Assembly: GCF_001428105.1 (NCBI RefSeq)
Contig: NZ_LMSJ01000015.1
Location: 81,512-145,511, forward strand
Direction: 5' to 3'
Origin: Paenibacillus sp. Soil766
GTDB taxonomy: Bacteria; Bacillota; Bacilli; Paenibacillales; NBRC-103111
DNA: 64,000 nucleotides
Shown here one piece after another: positions 36,950-45,794 of the stretch (positions are counted from its first letter, which is position 1; the number at the start of each line of letters is the position of its first letter). The notes beneath the pieces were generated by a model. That model searched no databases. It was not told the origin of the DNA and worked only from the letters and a program-made list of their open reading frames with translations. The position numbers and the translations under genes were made by a program.

Positions 36950-37513
36950 ATGAAGACGACGATTTATATGGTTAGACACGCGGAATCTCCCTATAATGAA
37001 GGAAATGAAAGGACCAGGGGACTTACCCCCAAGGGGAAAATGGACGTAGAAGACATCACAAAGATATTAAAAGATGAAGAAATTAATATGCTGATATCTA
37101 GCCCATATGCGCGAGCAATTTTAACCCTAGAGGGGTTGGCTAAAGAAATAGAACAAGAGATTAAGATTGTTGAAGATCTTCGGGAAAGGCATTTTTCTAG
37201 TGAAGATGCTCTGATTCCTGCAGAAGATTTTATGTCAGAGATGAAGCGGATGTTTGATGACTTTGATTATGCTTATCCAGGTGGAGAATCTAATAAAGCC
37301 TGCCAACAAAGATCGGTGGCAGTATTGAAGATTATTTTAGAAGAAAATAAGGGTAGGAAGATAGCCATTGGCACACATGGTAATGTGATGACATTAATGA
37401 TGAATCACTTTGATGCGACATATGGATTCGATTTCATGAATCAGACCAGGAAGCCTGACATTTATAAAATGCAATTTAATGACCTCGTATTGGAGGAAGT
37501 GACGAGACTCTAG
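36950..37513 (+). CDS. Histidine phosphatase family protein
   Basis: A 187-residue phosphoglycerate-mutase-like phosphatase. The catalytic RHAE motif is at residues 9-12 (MVRHAESPYNEG), the second arginine is in SSPYARAILT, and the second histidine in IGTHGN. TTAGGAGG lies 5 bases before the ATG. Base composition is lower in GC than its neighbours, hinting at separate ancestry. The substrate cannot be inferred. Confidence 0.88.
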   Translation: MKTTIYMVRHAESPYNEGNERTRGLTPKGKMDVEDITKILKDEEINMLISSPYARAILTLEGLAKEIEQEIKIVEDLRERHFSSEDALIPAEDFMSEMKRMFDDFDYAYPGGESNKACQQRSVAVLKIILEENKGRKIAIGTHGNVMTLMMNHFDATYGFDFMNQTRKPDIYKMQFNDLVLEEVTRL

Positions 37514-37620
37514 GAACCGCGTGAATAGGGATGTCATCCGTGAGAAATTAGAAATTTTTCCTTCACAATTCTCCCTTACACTAACAGGATAATGGTTTCA
37601 TTCAAGGAGTGTGACCCCTC

Positions 37621-38325
37621 GTGACAATGGTATTAGTCGTAGATGATGATCTGAATATATGTAAAATCACGAAGCTATATCTGGAGAAGAACGGCTTCGA
37701 GGTAGCGACGGCGAACGACGGCGAGCAGGCGCTCGCGCGGTTCAAGGAGTTGCAGCCCGATTTCATCGTGCTGGATATTATGCTGCCGAAGCGCGATGGT
37801 TGGTCGGTCTGTCAGATGGTTCGCGCACAAAGCGATGTGCCGATTCTGATGCTAACGGCGCGAGGCCACGTGGATGAGCGCGTGGAGGGTCTGCGGATGG
37901 GAGCCGACGACTATTTGGTGAAGCCTTTTGACCCGAATGAGCTGGTCGCACGGGTAACGTCGATCCTTCGTCGGACGGGGCTTCGCACCCAAGTGGCGCC
38001 TGCGGCCAACGTATATGAGGTCGGCAGCTTGCGCATTGATAGCCTAGGCCATGAGGTGACGGTGGAGGGGCAGGTTGTCGCCTTACCGAAGAAAGAGTAC
38101 GAGTTGCTGCTGTTTTTCGTACGGAATCCGAATCAAGTATTCACGCGCGAGGACCTGATCGCTAAGATCTGGGGGTGGGATTTCGAAGGAGAGGACCGTG
38201 TGGTTGATTTATATATCAAACGATTAAGACAGAAGCTGTCGGCCCTCACGGATCGCAAAGAAGACTGGAGTATCCGTACAGTATGGGGTGTGGGCTATAA
38301 GTTTGAGGGGCCAGGCATATGCTGA
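37621..38325 (+). CDS. OmpR-family response regulator
   Basis: A 234-residue regulator. Receiver domain with D9/D10, phosphorylation site D52 (FIVLDIMLPKRDGW) and K102 region (YLVKPFDPNEL); a winged-helix DNA-binding domain occupies about residues 130-232. The start is GTG at 37621 or the ATG two codons later; AAGGAG is 11 bases before the GTG. The coding end overlaps the kinase start by seven bases. The secreted repeat protein at 39807 is a likely target. Confidence 0.93.
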   Translation: MTMVLVVDDDLNICKITKLYLEKNGFEVATANDGEQALARFKELQPDFIVLDIMLPKRDGWSVCQMVRAQSDVPILMLTARGHVDERVEGLRMGADDYLVKPFDPNELVARVTSILRRTGLRTQVAPAANVYEVGSLRIDSLGHEVTVEGQVVALPKKEYELLLFFVRNPNQVFTREDLIAKIWGWDFEGEDRVVDLYIKRLRQKLSALTDRKEDWSIRTVWGVGYKFEGPGIC

Positions 38326-39719
38326 ATTCCTTTTATCGCAAGCTACTATTTATATATATAGCGATTACGGTGGTGTCGATTGTAGCGATTTCTGGCGCGA
38401 TTGGTTACACGATGAAGCAGAAGACGTATGACCGAAGCGAGAAACTTTTACTGGAAAAAGTGGAGCAAGTGGAGGAGCTAGCGAAGGATCTGTTCGATAA
38501 TTCGACGGCTCAGAAGGATTTCCGCAAGCAGATTAATGCGATGGAGAAAACTTCAAATGTCCGCGTTTCGGTGATCCGACATCCTCGAGCGACCTTGGAT
38601 AAAATCCAAGCTGTAGGCGAAGTTCCTGCCCGACTGGGCTGGGTGGAGAAAGTACTCTCCGGTAACCCGGTGACAGTGAAGAGCACATTTACACAGAATA
38701 GTCCTGTCAAAATGCTGATCGTCGGACGTCCTGTCCTACAGGACAGTCGGGTGGTTGGGGCGATTTTCCTGTATACGCCTATCCAGAATATCCAAGGTAC
38801 GATTAAAGAGATTAATCGCGCTATTTACATCTCTGCTCTCGTGGTGGCGCTACTGGCAATTGCGCTTCTTTACTTTGTGTCACGGCACTTTGTGAAGCCT
38901 TTGCAGCAGATGAGCAAGACAGCGGAGGCGCTGGCACTCGGAGATTTCAGTGGCAGGGTGCCTGTACGCGGCAAAGATGAAATCGCCTCGTTGTCGGGGT
39001 CGCTCAACCGCATGGCCGGCAAGCTGCAAAAGGTCGAAGAAGGCCGGAAGCGGTTCCTCTCGGAAATTTCTCACGAACTTAGGACACCGCTGACGACGAT
39101 ACGCGCCTCCCTGCAGGGCATCACGGATGGCGTAGTTGATCCAGAAGATGCGAGGGAATTCATCGATATCTCCCTCCAAGAGACACTTCGACTAAGTCAT
39201 CTAGTGGATGATCTGCTGGAGTTGTCTTCATTTGAGGAGAAGCAGGTGAAGTTGACGATGCAATCCGTTGATCTGCCAGAGTTAATTGGACTCGTGGTGA
39301 CACAGTTGAAGATGAAGGCGAAGGGTAAAGGGATTGAGCTCAGCGCAAGTGTGGAGGGAGCGTATACCGTCCAGGCAGATGCGGACCGACTCAAGCAAGT
39401 ATTCATCAACTTACTGGATAATGCGATCAATCACATTCCAGAAGGCTCACAAGCTGGGATTCGCGTGAAGGCGGTCAGGCAGGAACGTTGGATCGAGGTA
39501 TGGGATGAGGGGCAGGGCATTTCTCCAGAGAAGCTGCCGTATCTTTTTGATCGGTTTTACAAAGCGGACGAAAGCCGCAATCGCTCCGGCGCAGGGTTGG
39601 GATTAACGATTTGTAAGCACATTATCGAGGCGCACGGCGGTTCCATTCGTGTCGAGTCGCAGCTGGGGGCTGGGACGGTTTTCAAAATCTTTTTGCCACC
39701 TATACCTGTCCTCACATGA
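38319..39719 (+). CDS. Sensor histidine kinase (BaeS-like)
   Basis: A 466-residue kinase. TM1 is about residues 8-30 and TM2 about 168-187, with an extracellular sensing domain of about 135 residues between. HAMP follows, then HisKA with H252 (SEISHELRTPL), and an ATPase domain with NLLDNAINHIPEGS and GAGLGLTICKH. It is coupled to the response regulator by overlap. Envelope stress is a plausible signal, given the kinase type and the neighbouring secreted protein, but this is inference. Confidence 0.93.
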   Translation: MLNSFYRKLLFIYIAITVVSIVAISGAIGYTMKQKTYDRSEKLLLEKVEQVEELAKDLFDNSTAQKDFRKQINAMEKTSNVRVSVIRHPRATLDKIQAVGEVPARLGWVEKVLSGNPVTVKSTFTQNSPVKMLIVGRPVLQDSRVVGAIFLYTPIQNIQGTIKEINRAIYISALVVALLAIALLYFVSRHFVKPLQQMSKTAEALALGDFSGRVPVRGKDEIASLSGSLNRMAGKLQKVEEGRKRFLSEISHELRTPLTTIRASLQGITDGVVDPEDAREFIDISLQETLRLSHLVDDLLELSSFEEKQVKLTMQSVDLPELIGLVVTQLKMKAKGKGIELSASVEGAYTVQADADRLKQVFINLLDNAINHIPEGSQAGIRVKAVRQERWIEVWDEGQGISPEKLPYLFDRFYKADESRNRSGAGLGLTICKHIIEAHGGSIRVESQLGAGTVFKIFLPPIPVLT

Positions 39720-39806
39720 CAAACTTATGACATAACTATGGGATAAGATAAGGTTCGTAAGGTAAAGGGGTAACGACCCTATATACGAATCGAGGAGTGA
39801 TGCCAC

Positions 39807-40280
39807 ATGTTGAAAAAGAAATTAGCAGGATTAGTGTTAGTAGGTGCGATAATATGCTCTGTTCCGGTGGCGGCTTTCGCCGAAAATGTACAAGGAGATA
39901 TACCAGCAGCATCAACAACGAAGTTTCATCCTTTGAAACAACTTTTAGTGGAGAAAGCGAAGGCTTTTGGCATATCGACGGATGGGAAAACGAATAAGGA
40001 GATCAAGACAGAGCTGAAAGCGGCGTCTTTAACTGAGCTGCAAGCAAAAGCGACTGAAGCGGGTATCTCGACGGAAGGGAAAACTGGCAAGGAACTCCAT
40101 ACGGCGTTAAAGGCTGCCAAAGAGGCCAAAAAAGCAGCGAAACAAGCGAAGGTAGCTGAGGCTGTGAATAAGAGAGCAGCCAAACTAGGCATCTCCACGG
40201 ATGGTAAAACAACGGAGCAGGTTTACACAGAAATCACGAGTGCACTGCAAGCCAAATGGGCGAAAAAAGCTGCGAAATAA
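39807..40280 (+). CDS. Small secreted protein with three GISTDGKT repeats
   Basis: A 157-residue protein with a signal peptide cleaved near AAFAEN (residue 26). The mature chain has three repeats at about residues 53-74, 83-104 and 128-149, each GIST(D/E)GKT followed by a helix, separated by Ala/Lys-rich helix. The composition suggests an extracytoplasmic helical bundle that could bind the wall or misfolded protein. It lies 87 bases after a sensor kinase gene and has its own GAGGAG ribosome site and terminator. No function is known to me. Confidence 0.8.
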   Translation: MLKKKLAGLVLVGAIICSVPVAAFAENVQGDIPAASTTKFHPLKQLLVEKAKAFGISTDGKTNKEIKTELKAASLTELQAKATEAGISTEGKTGKELHTALKAAKEAKKAAKQAKVAEAVNKRAAKLGISTDGKTTEQVYTEITSALQAKWAKKAAK

Positions 40281-40309
40281 ATAGGATCAAGCATAGTATG
40301 TACATGAAG

Positions 40310-40344
40310 GAAACCCTGGTGCCAACTCTGGCGCTGGGGTTTTT
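40310..40344 (+). terminator. Rho-independent terminator
   Basis: AAACCC and GGGGTTTTT pair around an inner CCA/TGG stem; the T run follows. It ends the secreted repeat protein gene. Confidence 0.8.
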
Positions 40345-40451
40345 CCTACTCCGAATCATTTTGCGATACTCTCATAATATAAGCGTTAAGGGGGATATGT
40401 TATAATAAATGTATTAGTAAAAGTTGGATGAACCCCTGTAAGGAGGTTGCC

Positions 40452-41486
40452 ATGCTCTTCTTCTCCAAAATCCTATTGCGTCTAATCCGTTGGAATAATC
40501 TCTTTGTTTTTGGCGTAGCTGTTGTATTCATTGGAGGCAGCGCCTTGTTAGCCTATGAACTTGAGCCGAGCACCTTCGAGACCCGATTTAACGGCCTCTG
40601 GTGGGTCATGACGACGGTTACGACTGTCGGCTATGGTGACTTCTATCCACATACGGTTGCAGGAAAATGCTTAGGGATCGTCGTCTACATCTTTGGTATT
40701 GGGCTTATTTCCATAACGATTAGTAAAGTCGTGGATGCCTTATTTGTGTATCAGCGGATGAAGGAGGAAGGGAAATTGAAGTTTGCAGGTGAGAATCATT
40801 TTGTCATTATTGACTGGAGTCAGCATGCAGAGAATGCCATTAACGAGATTCTGAACTCGGATCTCCTCGTGGAAGTTGTACTTATAGCTACACTGGACAA
40901 ATCGCCAATTCAACATGATCGTGTGCATTATGTGCTGGGCAACCCGCAACTCGTGGCGACTCTCGAAATGGCGAATACGTCGAAGGCAAGAGCGGTATTC
41001 ATCTTTGCTGATGAGGTGACGCAGTTCCAGAACACGATTCGAGATCCTGCCTTTGTCGATGGCAAAACCTTGCTGGTCGCCACGACCGTTGAGCGCAACT
41101 ATAGCCATGTCTACACGATCGTGGAGATTCGCGATAAGCAAAACCTGCCCAACTTCCAGCATATTCGCATTGATGAATTCATCTTTGGCAGTGAGACGAT
41201 TTCCCAGCTCGCGGTACGCTCGGCGTTCAGCCCAGGCACCTCGAAGATTCTCACACAGCTGCTGACGCGCACGCCTCAAGGTGAGGACCTCTATGAGATT
41301 CCTACACAGGCGAAGTGGGTGACGTTCCATGATGCTTTTCAGGATTTGCTGCAAAAGGGCGCTACATTGATCTCAGATGGGGAGCATCTGAACATTAACA
41401 AAAGGCTTCATGAAGAGATTCCGCTGGGAGCTAAGCTTTTCGTAATTTGTGATAAGGAAACGTACGGACGGTTGACTCAGAAATAG
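40452..41486 (+). CDS. Potassium channel with degenerate RCK domain (YugO-like)
   Basis: A 344-residue two-helix potassium channel. The selectivity filter TTVGYGDF is at about residues 57-64 between two membrane helices (15-34 and 75-96). A cytoplasmic RCK/TrkA_N-like domain begins at HFVIIDWSQHAENA; the usual GxGxxG nucleotide motif is lost, as in Bacillus YugO. The ATG at 40452 has AAGGAGG 6 bases upstream, so the longer frame from 40428 is unlikely. It converges on a cation/proton antiporter gene. Confidence 0.9.
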   Translation: MLFFSKILLRLIRWNNLFVFGVAVVFIGGSALLAYELEPSTFETRFNGLWWVMTTVTTVGYGDFYPHTVAGKCLGIVVYIFGIGLISITISKVVDALFVYQRMKEEGKLKFAGENHFVIIDWSQHAENAINEILNSDLLVEVVLIATLDKSPIQHDRVHYVLGNPQLVATLEMANTSKARAVFIFADEVTQFQNTIRDPAFVDGKTLLVATTVERNYSHVYTIVEIRDKQNLPNFQHIRIDEFIFGSETISQLAVRSAFSPGTSKILTQLLTRTPQGEDLYEIPTQAKWVTFHDAFQDLLQKGATLISDGEHLNINKRLHEEIPLGAKLFVICDKETYGRLTQK

Positions 41487-41489
41487 AAG

Positions 41490-41522
41490 AAGAGCCAGAG
41501 GCGGGGCCTCAGGGCTCTTTTT
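41490..41522 (+). terminator. Rho-independent terminator of the channel gene
   Basis: AAGAGCC pairs with GGCTCTT around an inner GGC/GCC stem, followed by a T run. Confidence 0.8.
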
Positions 41523-41523
41523 T

Positions 41524-41588
41524 ATAACGTTATGCCATCATCCTATACCTCGGAAAAAATAGGAATATATCCGAATAACGTTATGGCA
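41524..41588. repeat. Paired ATAACGTTATGsCA motifs
   Basis: ATAACGTTATGCCA at 41524-41537 and ATAACGTTATGGCA at 41575-41588 are 51 bases apart; each contains the 10-bp palindrome ATAACGTTAT. They lie between two converging genes. The role is unknown. Confidence 0.6.
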
Positions 41589-41647
41589 CAGTGCTATTTA
41601 AACGGGTAACCTTTTGAACTACACCTATGCCCCAGAAATACCAGGTG

Positions 41648-42829
41648 TTACTTCACCTTCAAAACCGCAACCAACCGACTCAAGGTCGTTCCTTGAACGA
41701 GCAATGAGAACACTACATTGCTGAACGTCATCGAGAGTAGCAGGTCGCGGCCTTCGAACGCAGGCGACACGCTTAAGATAAGGGCAATGGAAAGGGACCC
41801 TTTCAGACCACCCCAGGCAATGATGGGCTTCCATGTTCGAGGGATGGAGCGATCCATCGAGAGACTTACGTATACAGCGATGAATCGCGCAACGAGAACG
41901 ATTAGAATGCTTCCACCAATCAGGGGCCATTTGTCCGTGAAGTCAATGTTCGATATTTCCAAGCCCACCATGAGGAAAATGAGCGCATTGCCAATAAAGG
42001 CGATGACCTCCCAGAAGGAATCCATTTTCTCTAGCGTGGTGTCAGACATGCCGATGTTCTTCCCGTAAGTTCCGAGCAATAGTCCAGCAAAGACCACCGA
42101 GATTACGCCGGATAGGTGGAACATCTCGGCGATCTCGAATACGCCATAGAACAAGACGATGGATAGACCAATTTCGACGAGATAGTTATCGATGCGCGAG
42201 GTGATTCTGGAAGCTAGGAAACCGCCAAGGATCCCGATCAGCATCCCACCGAGCACAACCTTGGCAAACTCTAATGTGCCATCCAGAAGGCTGGACATGC
42301 TGAGCATCGTAGTGACTAGCGCGATTTTGAATAGGACGACGGCGACGCCGTCGTTGGCTAAGCTTTCGCCCTCGACGATCGTGGATAGCTTCGAATTGAG
42401 TCCGAGCGACTTAAAAATACTGAGCACGGAAACGGGATCGGTAGCGGCCATCAAGGCGCCGAATACGAGTGATTTTTGCAGGGAGAGACCTAAGAATACA
42501 GAGCAGAGCACCGCTACAAGAACAAAGGTAATCAATGTGCCGAGTAAGGAAAGCAGTAGGATAGGCCGCTTGTTTTCCTTCACCTCATGGAAGTGCAGCT
42601 TGATCGCCGCATCCCCAATGAGGGCGGATAAGAAGATAAGGATAACAGTGGTTTGGAATACGTGATCGGACGAGATGTAAAGTTTGAGCTCATCCATAGC
42701 AGGAATGGGAAGGAGTCCAAGCAATAAACCCGCAATGACGAGCAATGTAGGATAAGGTTGTTTCAGTTTGTCTGCCAAATAGGCAATAGCAACCGCGATA
42801 GCAAGCAAGACAAGCCAGTAATGAATCAT
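41648..42829 (-). CDS. CPA1-family Na+(K+)/H+ antiporter
   Basis: A 393-residue antiporter with about 12-13 membrane helices. The conserved NDGVAVVLF segment carries the ion-binding Asp, preceded by ALMAATDPVSVLSIFK, both hallmarks of NhaP-type exchangers. ATG at 42829 has AGGAGG 7 bases upstream. It is followed downstream by a convergent potassium channel and preceded by the 93-residue protein and the ArsB/NhaD transporter, together a set for cation balance. Confidence 0.92.
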   Translation of the reverse strand: MIHYWLVLLAIAVAIAYLADKLKQPYPTLLVIAGLLLGLLPIPAMDELKLYISSDHVFQTTVILIFLSALIGDAAIKLHFHEVKENKRPILLLSLLGTLITFVLVAVLCSVFLGLSLQKSLVFGALMAATDPVSVLSIFKSLGLNSKLSTIVEGESLANDGVAVVLFKIALVTTMLSMSSLLDGTLEFAKVVLGGMLIGILGGFLASRITSRIDNYLVEIGLSIVLFYGVFEIAEMFHLSGVISVVFAGLLLGTYGKNIGMSDTTLEKMDSFWEVIAFIGNALIFLMVGLEISNIDFTDKWPLIGGSILIVLVARFIAVYVSLSMDRSIPRTWKPIIAWGGLKGSLSIALILSVSPAFEGRDLLLSMTFSNVVFSLLVQGTTLSRLVAVLKVK

Positions 42830-42886
42830 CTCAATTCCTCCTATCACATAACCGAAGTGTTCGGTTTAACCTTTCAGTAACACCTG

Positions 42887-43168
42887 CTACACCCAAGTAA
42901 CGCTCGTGATGAGGCGATGCTTCATGAGTGATAGGATAAAGTCCTCATAGGAATCTTGACGCACAATGAATTGATAATCATGATTTTTAAAGGCGTAGAA
43001 CAATACATCTGTAATGACATGATTATGTTCGAAGTCATGCTGAATGTCTTTCACCCTCTGATCCATAGAAGCGTCCCCGAGAATGTGAATGCGGAATTCA
43101 ATATCCTGCCCGTTGGGTGCTTCACTGAGCTGTATAACCTTGTCGTCAAATGTGTATTGTAACATCAC
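42887..43168 (-). CDS. Small protein of unknown function between two ion transporters
   Basis: A 93-residue soluble protein with a mixed alpha/beta pattern, no signal peptide and no membrane helix. It begins GTG (ATG is the next codon) 8 bases after GAGAGG, and lies 26 bases after the ArsB/NhaD gene and 57 before the antiporter on the same strand, so the three are probably one operon. The text FRIHILGDASMDQRVKDIQHDFEHNHVITDVLFYAFKNHDYQFIVR breaks into two beta-alpha-beta-like halves, but I recognise no family. Confidence 0.7.
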   Translation of the reverse strand: MMLQYTFDDKVIQLSEAPNGQDIEFRIHILGDASMDQRVKDIQHDFEHNHVITDVLFYAFKNHDYQFIVRQDSYEDFILSLMKHRLITSVTWV

Positions 43169-43194
43169 ATCATCTTCCTCTCTTCGTGGATTCC

Positions 43195-44475
43195 CTACAT
43201 CAAATATCGCAGGTAGATATAGATACTGGATAAAACAATCGATAAGATCATCAAAGGAAAGCCATATTTCAGATATTTCATGAAGGTGATCGGGTAACCC
43301 TCTTTACCTGCGAGACCTGCGACAATTAAATTCGCACTGGCTCCAATTAAGGTGCCATTCCCCCCCAAACAAGCACCCAAGGCAAGGCTCCACCACAGAG
43401 GTTCAAGGTTGCTCACACCCATATTACCCATTTCCTGAATCATCGGAATCATGGTAGCGACGAATGGGATGTTATCGAGGAAAGCCGATGCAATCGCGCT
43501 CAGCCAAAGAATCAGCATCGAAGTTGCGAGCTCATTGCCACCTGTCAATTCAATCGCCTGCGCAGCTAATTGAGCAATCACACCGGTTTCCACAAGTCCG
43601 GATACGAGCACGAACAGACCGACAAAGAAGAAGATCGTAGGCCACTCGATGCTAGCGAAAGCCGACTCCAGCATATGCTCGCCAGTCAGGAGAAGCAGCA
43701 GAAACGCACCGCTCAGCGCAACCGTAGCCGATTCCAAATGCAAGCTCTGATGCAGGAAGAAACCTAGAAGGGTAAGTGCCAGAACGATGAGGCATTTCCA
43801 GAGAAGCTTCCGATCTGTCAGCATGGCCTTCTCATCCATCGCCATAATGCTCTCTTGCAGCGCTGGGGTAGATTTGATTTGTTTCCCGAAAAGCAGCAGA
43901 AATAATGGAATATAGGACAGCATGATAATGATTGCAATTGGTGCAAGGTTATTAATAAATGCCATGAATGTAAGCTCTTTCACCGCGCTGCCAATCATAA
44001 TATTCGGTGGATCGCCGATCAGCGTTGCTGTACCCCCCACATTAGAGGCCAGAATTTGTGTGAAAAGGAACGGGAAAGGATTCACGCGAAGCTGTCTCGT
44101 AATGCTCAGGGTGACAGGGACCATAAGAAGGACGGTCGTCACATTGTCCAAAAAAGCAGAACAGACCGCCGTGATGACCACGAGTGCGATCAATATCCTT
44201 CGCGGTTGTCCCTTGGCGAGCTTAGCCGCCTTTACCGCTACATATTTGAAAAGTCCCGTCTCCGCTGTAATACCCACAATAATCATCATCCCGATGAGCA
44301 GGCCTAGCGTGTTGAAATCAATGTGATGCAGCGCAGTCTCTTGGCTGACGATGCCGAAAGCAACCATAAGCACGGCGCCAATCATGGCGATAATGGTGCG
44401 GTGAATTTTCTCAGAAATGATAATGGCATAAATAAGCAAGAAGATGCCGATAGCCCAGTAAGCTTGTAATTCCAC
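43195..44475 (-). CDS. ArsB/NhaD-family (SLC13-like) ion transporter
   Basis: A 426-residue protein with about 11-12 membrane helices. The repeated signatures DNVTTVLLMVPVTL and DNIPFVATMIPM, and the two GG-rich hairpins TATLIGDPPNIMIGS and GACLGGNGTLIGASANL, are typical of the ion transporter superfamily (ArsB/NhaD and CitM). The substrate may be Na+, arsenite or a dicarboxylate; no arsenic genes are near, and a neighbouring CPA1 antiporter favours cations. Its transcription runs through a hairpin leader at 44545-44612. Confidence 0.88.
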   Translation of the reverse strand: MELQAYWAIGIFLLIYAIIISEKIHRTIIAMIGAVLMVAFGIVSQETALHHIDFNTLGLLIGMMIIVGITAETGLFKYVAVKAAKLAKGQPRRILIALVVITAVCSAFLDNVTTVLLMVPVTLSITRQLRVNPFPFLFTQILASNVGGTATLIGDPPNIMIGSAVKELTFMAFINNLAPIAIIIMLSYIPLFLLLFGKQIKSTPALQESIMAMDEKAMLTDRKLLWKCLIVLALTLLGFFLHQSLHLESATVALSGAFLLLLLTGEHMLESAFASIEWPTIFFFVGLFVLVSGLVETGVIAQLAAQAIELTGGNELATSMLILWLSAIASAFLDNIPFVATMIPMIQEMGNMGVSNLEPLWWSLALGACLGGNGTLIGASANLIVAGLAGKEGYPITFMKYLKYGFPLMILSIVLSSIYIYLRYLM

Positions 44476-44544
44476 TAGATGTTGCTCCCCCCAATGACTT
44501 GATTTCAGGATTTCCAGAATTGACCTGAGTTATGTGTAATAAAC

Positions 44545-44612
44545 GACCCGTAGTTCCCCGAAAAAGACAAAAAGAGCCCGCTTTTGGCAGGCTCCTCCGG
44601 GTCAATCCTATA
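44545..44612 (-). promoter_or_regulatory. Leader attenuator candidate of the ArsB/NhaD operon
   Basis: About 20 bases after the predicted transcription start, the minus strand forms GAGCC-TGCCAAAAGCG-GGCTC followed by TTTTTG, a terminator (44574-44594 with T run to 44568). GACCCG (44603-44598) and CGGGTC (44550-44545) enclose it. Because the terminator lies between promoter and gene, expression needs read-through. I cannot match it to a known riboswitch class. Confidence 0.6.
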
Positions 44613-44619
44613 TAGCGTA

Positions 44620-44648
44620 ACTATACCTGCTCCACTGAGAGTTGTAAA
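44620..44648 (-). promoter_or_regulatory. Sigma-A promoter of the ArsB/NhaD operon
   Basis: On the minus strand TTTACA (44648-44643), 17 bases, TATAGT (44625-44620). It starts a leader of about 137 bases. Confidence 0.75.
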
Positions 44649-44700
44649 GAGAAAGTCATTTGGTACAATAGATATAATGTGTTAACTCGGGGTGATAAGA

Positions 44701-45534
44701 ATGATCAATATTGGTTTGGCTGGTTGGGGTGACCATGACTTAGGCGGTAGCAAAGGGAAGCTTGTGACGTACGGTGCTCATTTCCCGGTAGTGGAGGTTG
44801 ATACATCTTTCTATGCCGTCCAGCCTGAACGCAATTATGCGAAATGGGTCCAAGAGACACCTGAGAATTTTGGGTTTATTATCAAAGCCTACCAAGGGAT
44901 GACTGGCCACCTTCGAGGTGAGAATCCGTTTCCAGGTGGGACTTGCGAGATGTACGAGGCATTCTTGCAGTCAATTCGACCCGTTCAGGAAGCGGGAAAG
45001 CTGAAGGCCGTGCTGTTTCAGTACCCGCCGTGGTTTGCGTGCAACAAGGCGAGTGTGGATGTGATTCGGGAGGCGAAAGCCAAAATGGGCGATGTCCCGC
45101 TCGCGCTGGAGTTCCGACATCAGAGCTGGTTCACGGAGGACATGCGGGATAAGACGCTGGCCTTCATGAAGCGCGAGGGCTGGATGCACAGCATCTGCGA
45201 CGAGCCGCAGGCAGGAATTGGATCCGTTCCGATCGTCCTGGAGGCGACGCATCCTGACATGACGATGGTTCGCTTCCACGGACGCAATGTCGGGGGATGG
45301 GTACAGACGAACGAGGCCAACTGGCGCGATGTAAGGTATCTGTACGACTACAATCCGCAGGAATTGTTGGAGTGGAAGGTGAGGTTGCTCCGCTTGCAGG
45401 AGCAGACGCGGGAGATTTGTATCATTTTCAACAACAACTCAGGTGGACATGCAGCAGGGAATGCGAAAACGTTGATGAGCATGCTAGGCTTGGACTACGA
45501 GGGGCTTGCACCGAGACAGTTGGATTTGTTCTAA
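44701..45534 (+). CDS. DUF72 (YecE-like) family protein
   Basis: A 277-residue protein with a TIM-barrel-like DUF72 domain. Diagnostic segments are GLAGWGDHDL, FPVVEVDTSFYAVQPE, LEFRHQSWF, HGRNVGGW and FNNNSGGHAAGNA. ATG at 44701 is preceded by GGGGTGAT. Function is not established for this family, although structure suggests phosphate-bearing or nuclease-like chemistry. It is divergent from the ArsB/NhaD operon. Confidence 0.9.
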   Translation: MINIGLAGWGDHDLGGSKGKLVTYGAHFPVVEVDTSFYAVQPERNYAKWVQETPENFGFIIKAYQGMTGHLRGENPFPGGTCEMYEAFLQSIRPVQEAGKLKAVLFQYPPWFACNKASVDVIREAKAKMGDVPLALEFRHQSWFTEDMRDKTLAFMKREGWMHSICDEPQAGIGSVPIVLEATHPDMTMVRFHGRNVGGWVQTNEANWRDVRYLYDYNPQELLEWKVRLLRLQEQTREICIIFNNNSGGHAAGNAKTLMSMLGLDYEGLAPRQLDLF

Positions 45535-45669
45535 GAGAAAGTGACTCCAGGTTCAAACGATGAGCTAGTGGTCAGCGTTCTGTCGCTGAATTGTCGAAGT
45601 CGATGCTGTCGGACTAGGCGACATTTGATAGAATGGGATGTAGGAGCAGATAAAAGGGGCGTGTGACAG

Positions 45670-45777
45670 GTGGTTGGTGCGATTATTGGCAGTGTGATTG
45701 CGATTATTATCGTGATTGGGCTAACGATTTGGATAACGAAGAAGGCTTATTCGCGTAAATGGGAAGATGATGAATAG
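45670..45777 (+). CDS. Single-span membrane peptide (YtzI-like, 35 residues)
   Basis: GTG at 45670 begins VVGAIIGSVIAIIIVIGLTI, a membrane segment, then WITKKAYSRKWEDDE and a stop. AAAAGGGG lies about 10 bases upstream, and a strong terminator follows at 45795. The KAYSxK ending recalls Bacillus YtzI-type small membrane proteins. It is too short for common gene finders, but the ribosome site, single hydrophobic span and charged tail support it. Confidence 0.6.
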   Translation: MVGAIIGSVIAIIIVIGLTIWITKKAYSRKWEDDE

Positions 45778-45794
45778 AAGTTTCATAGATACGC

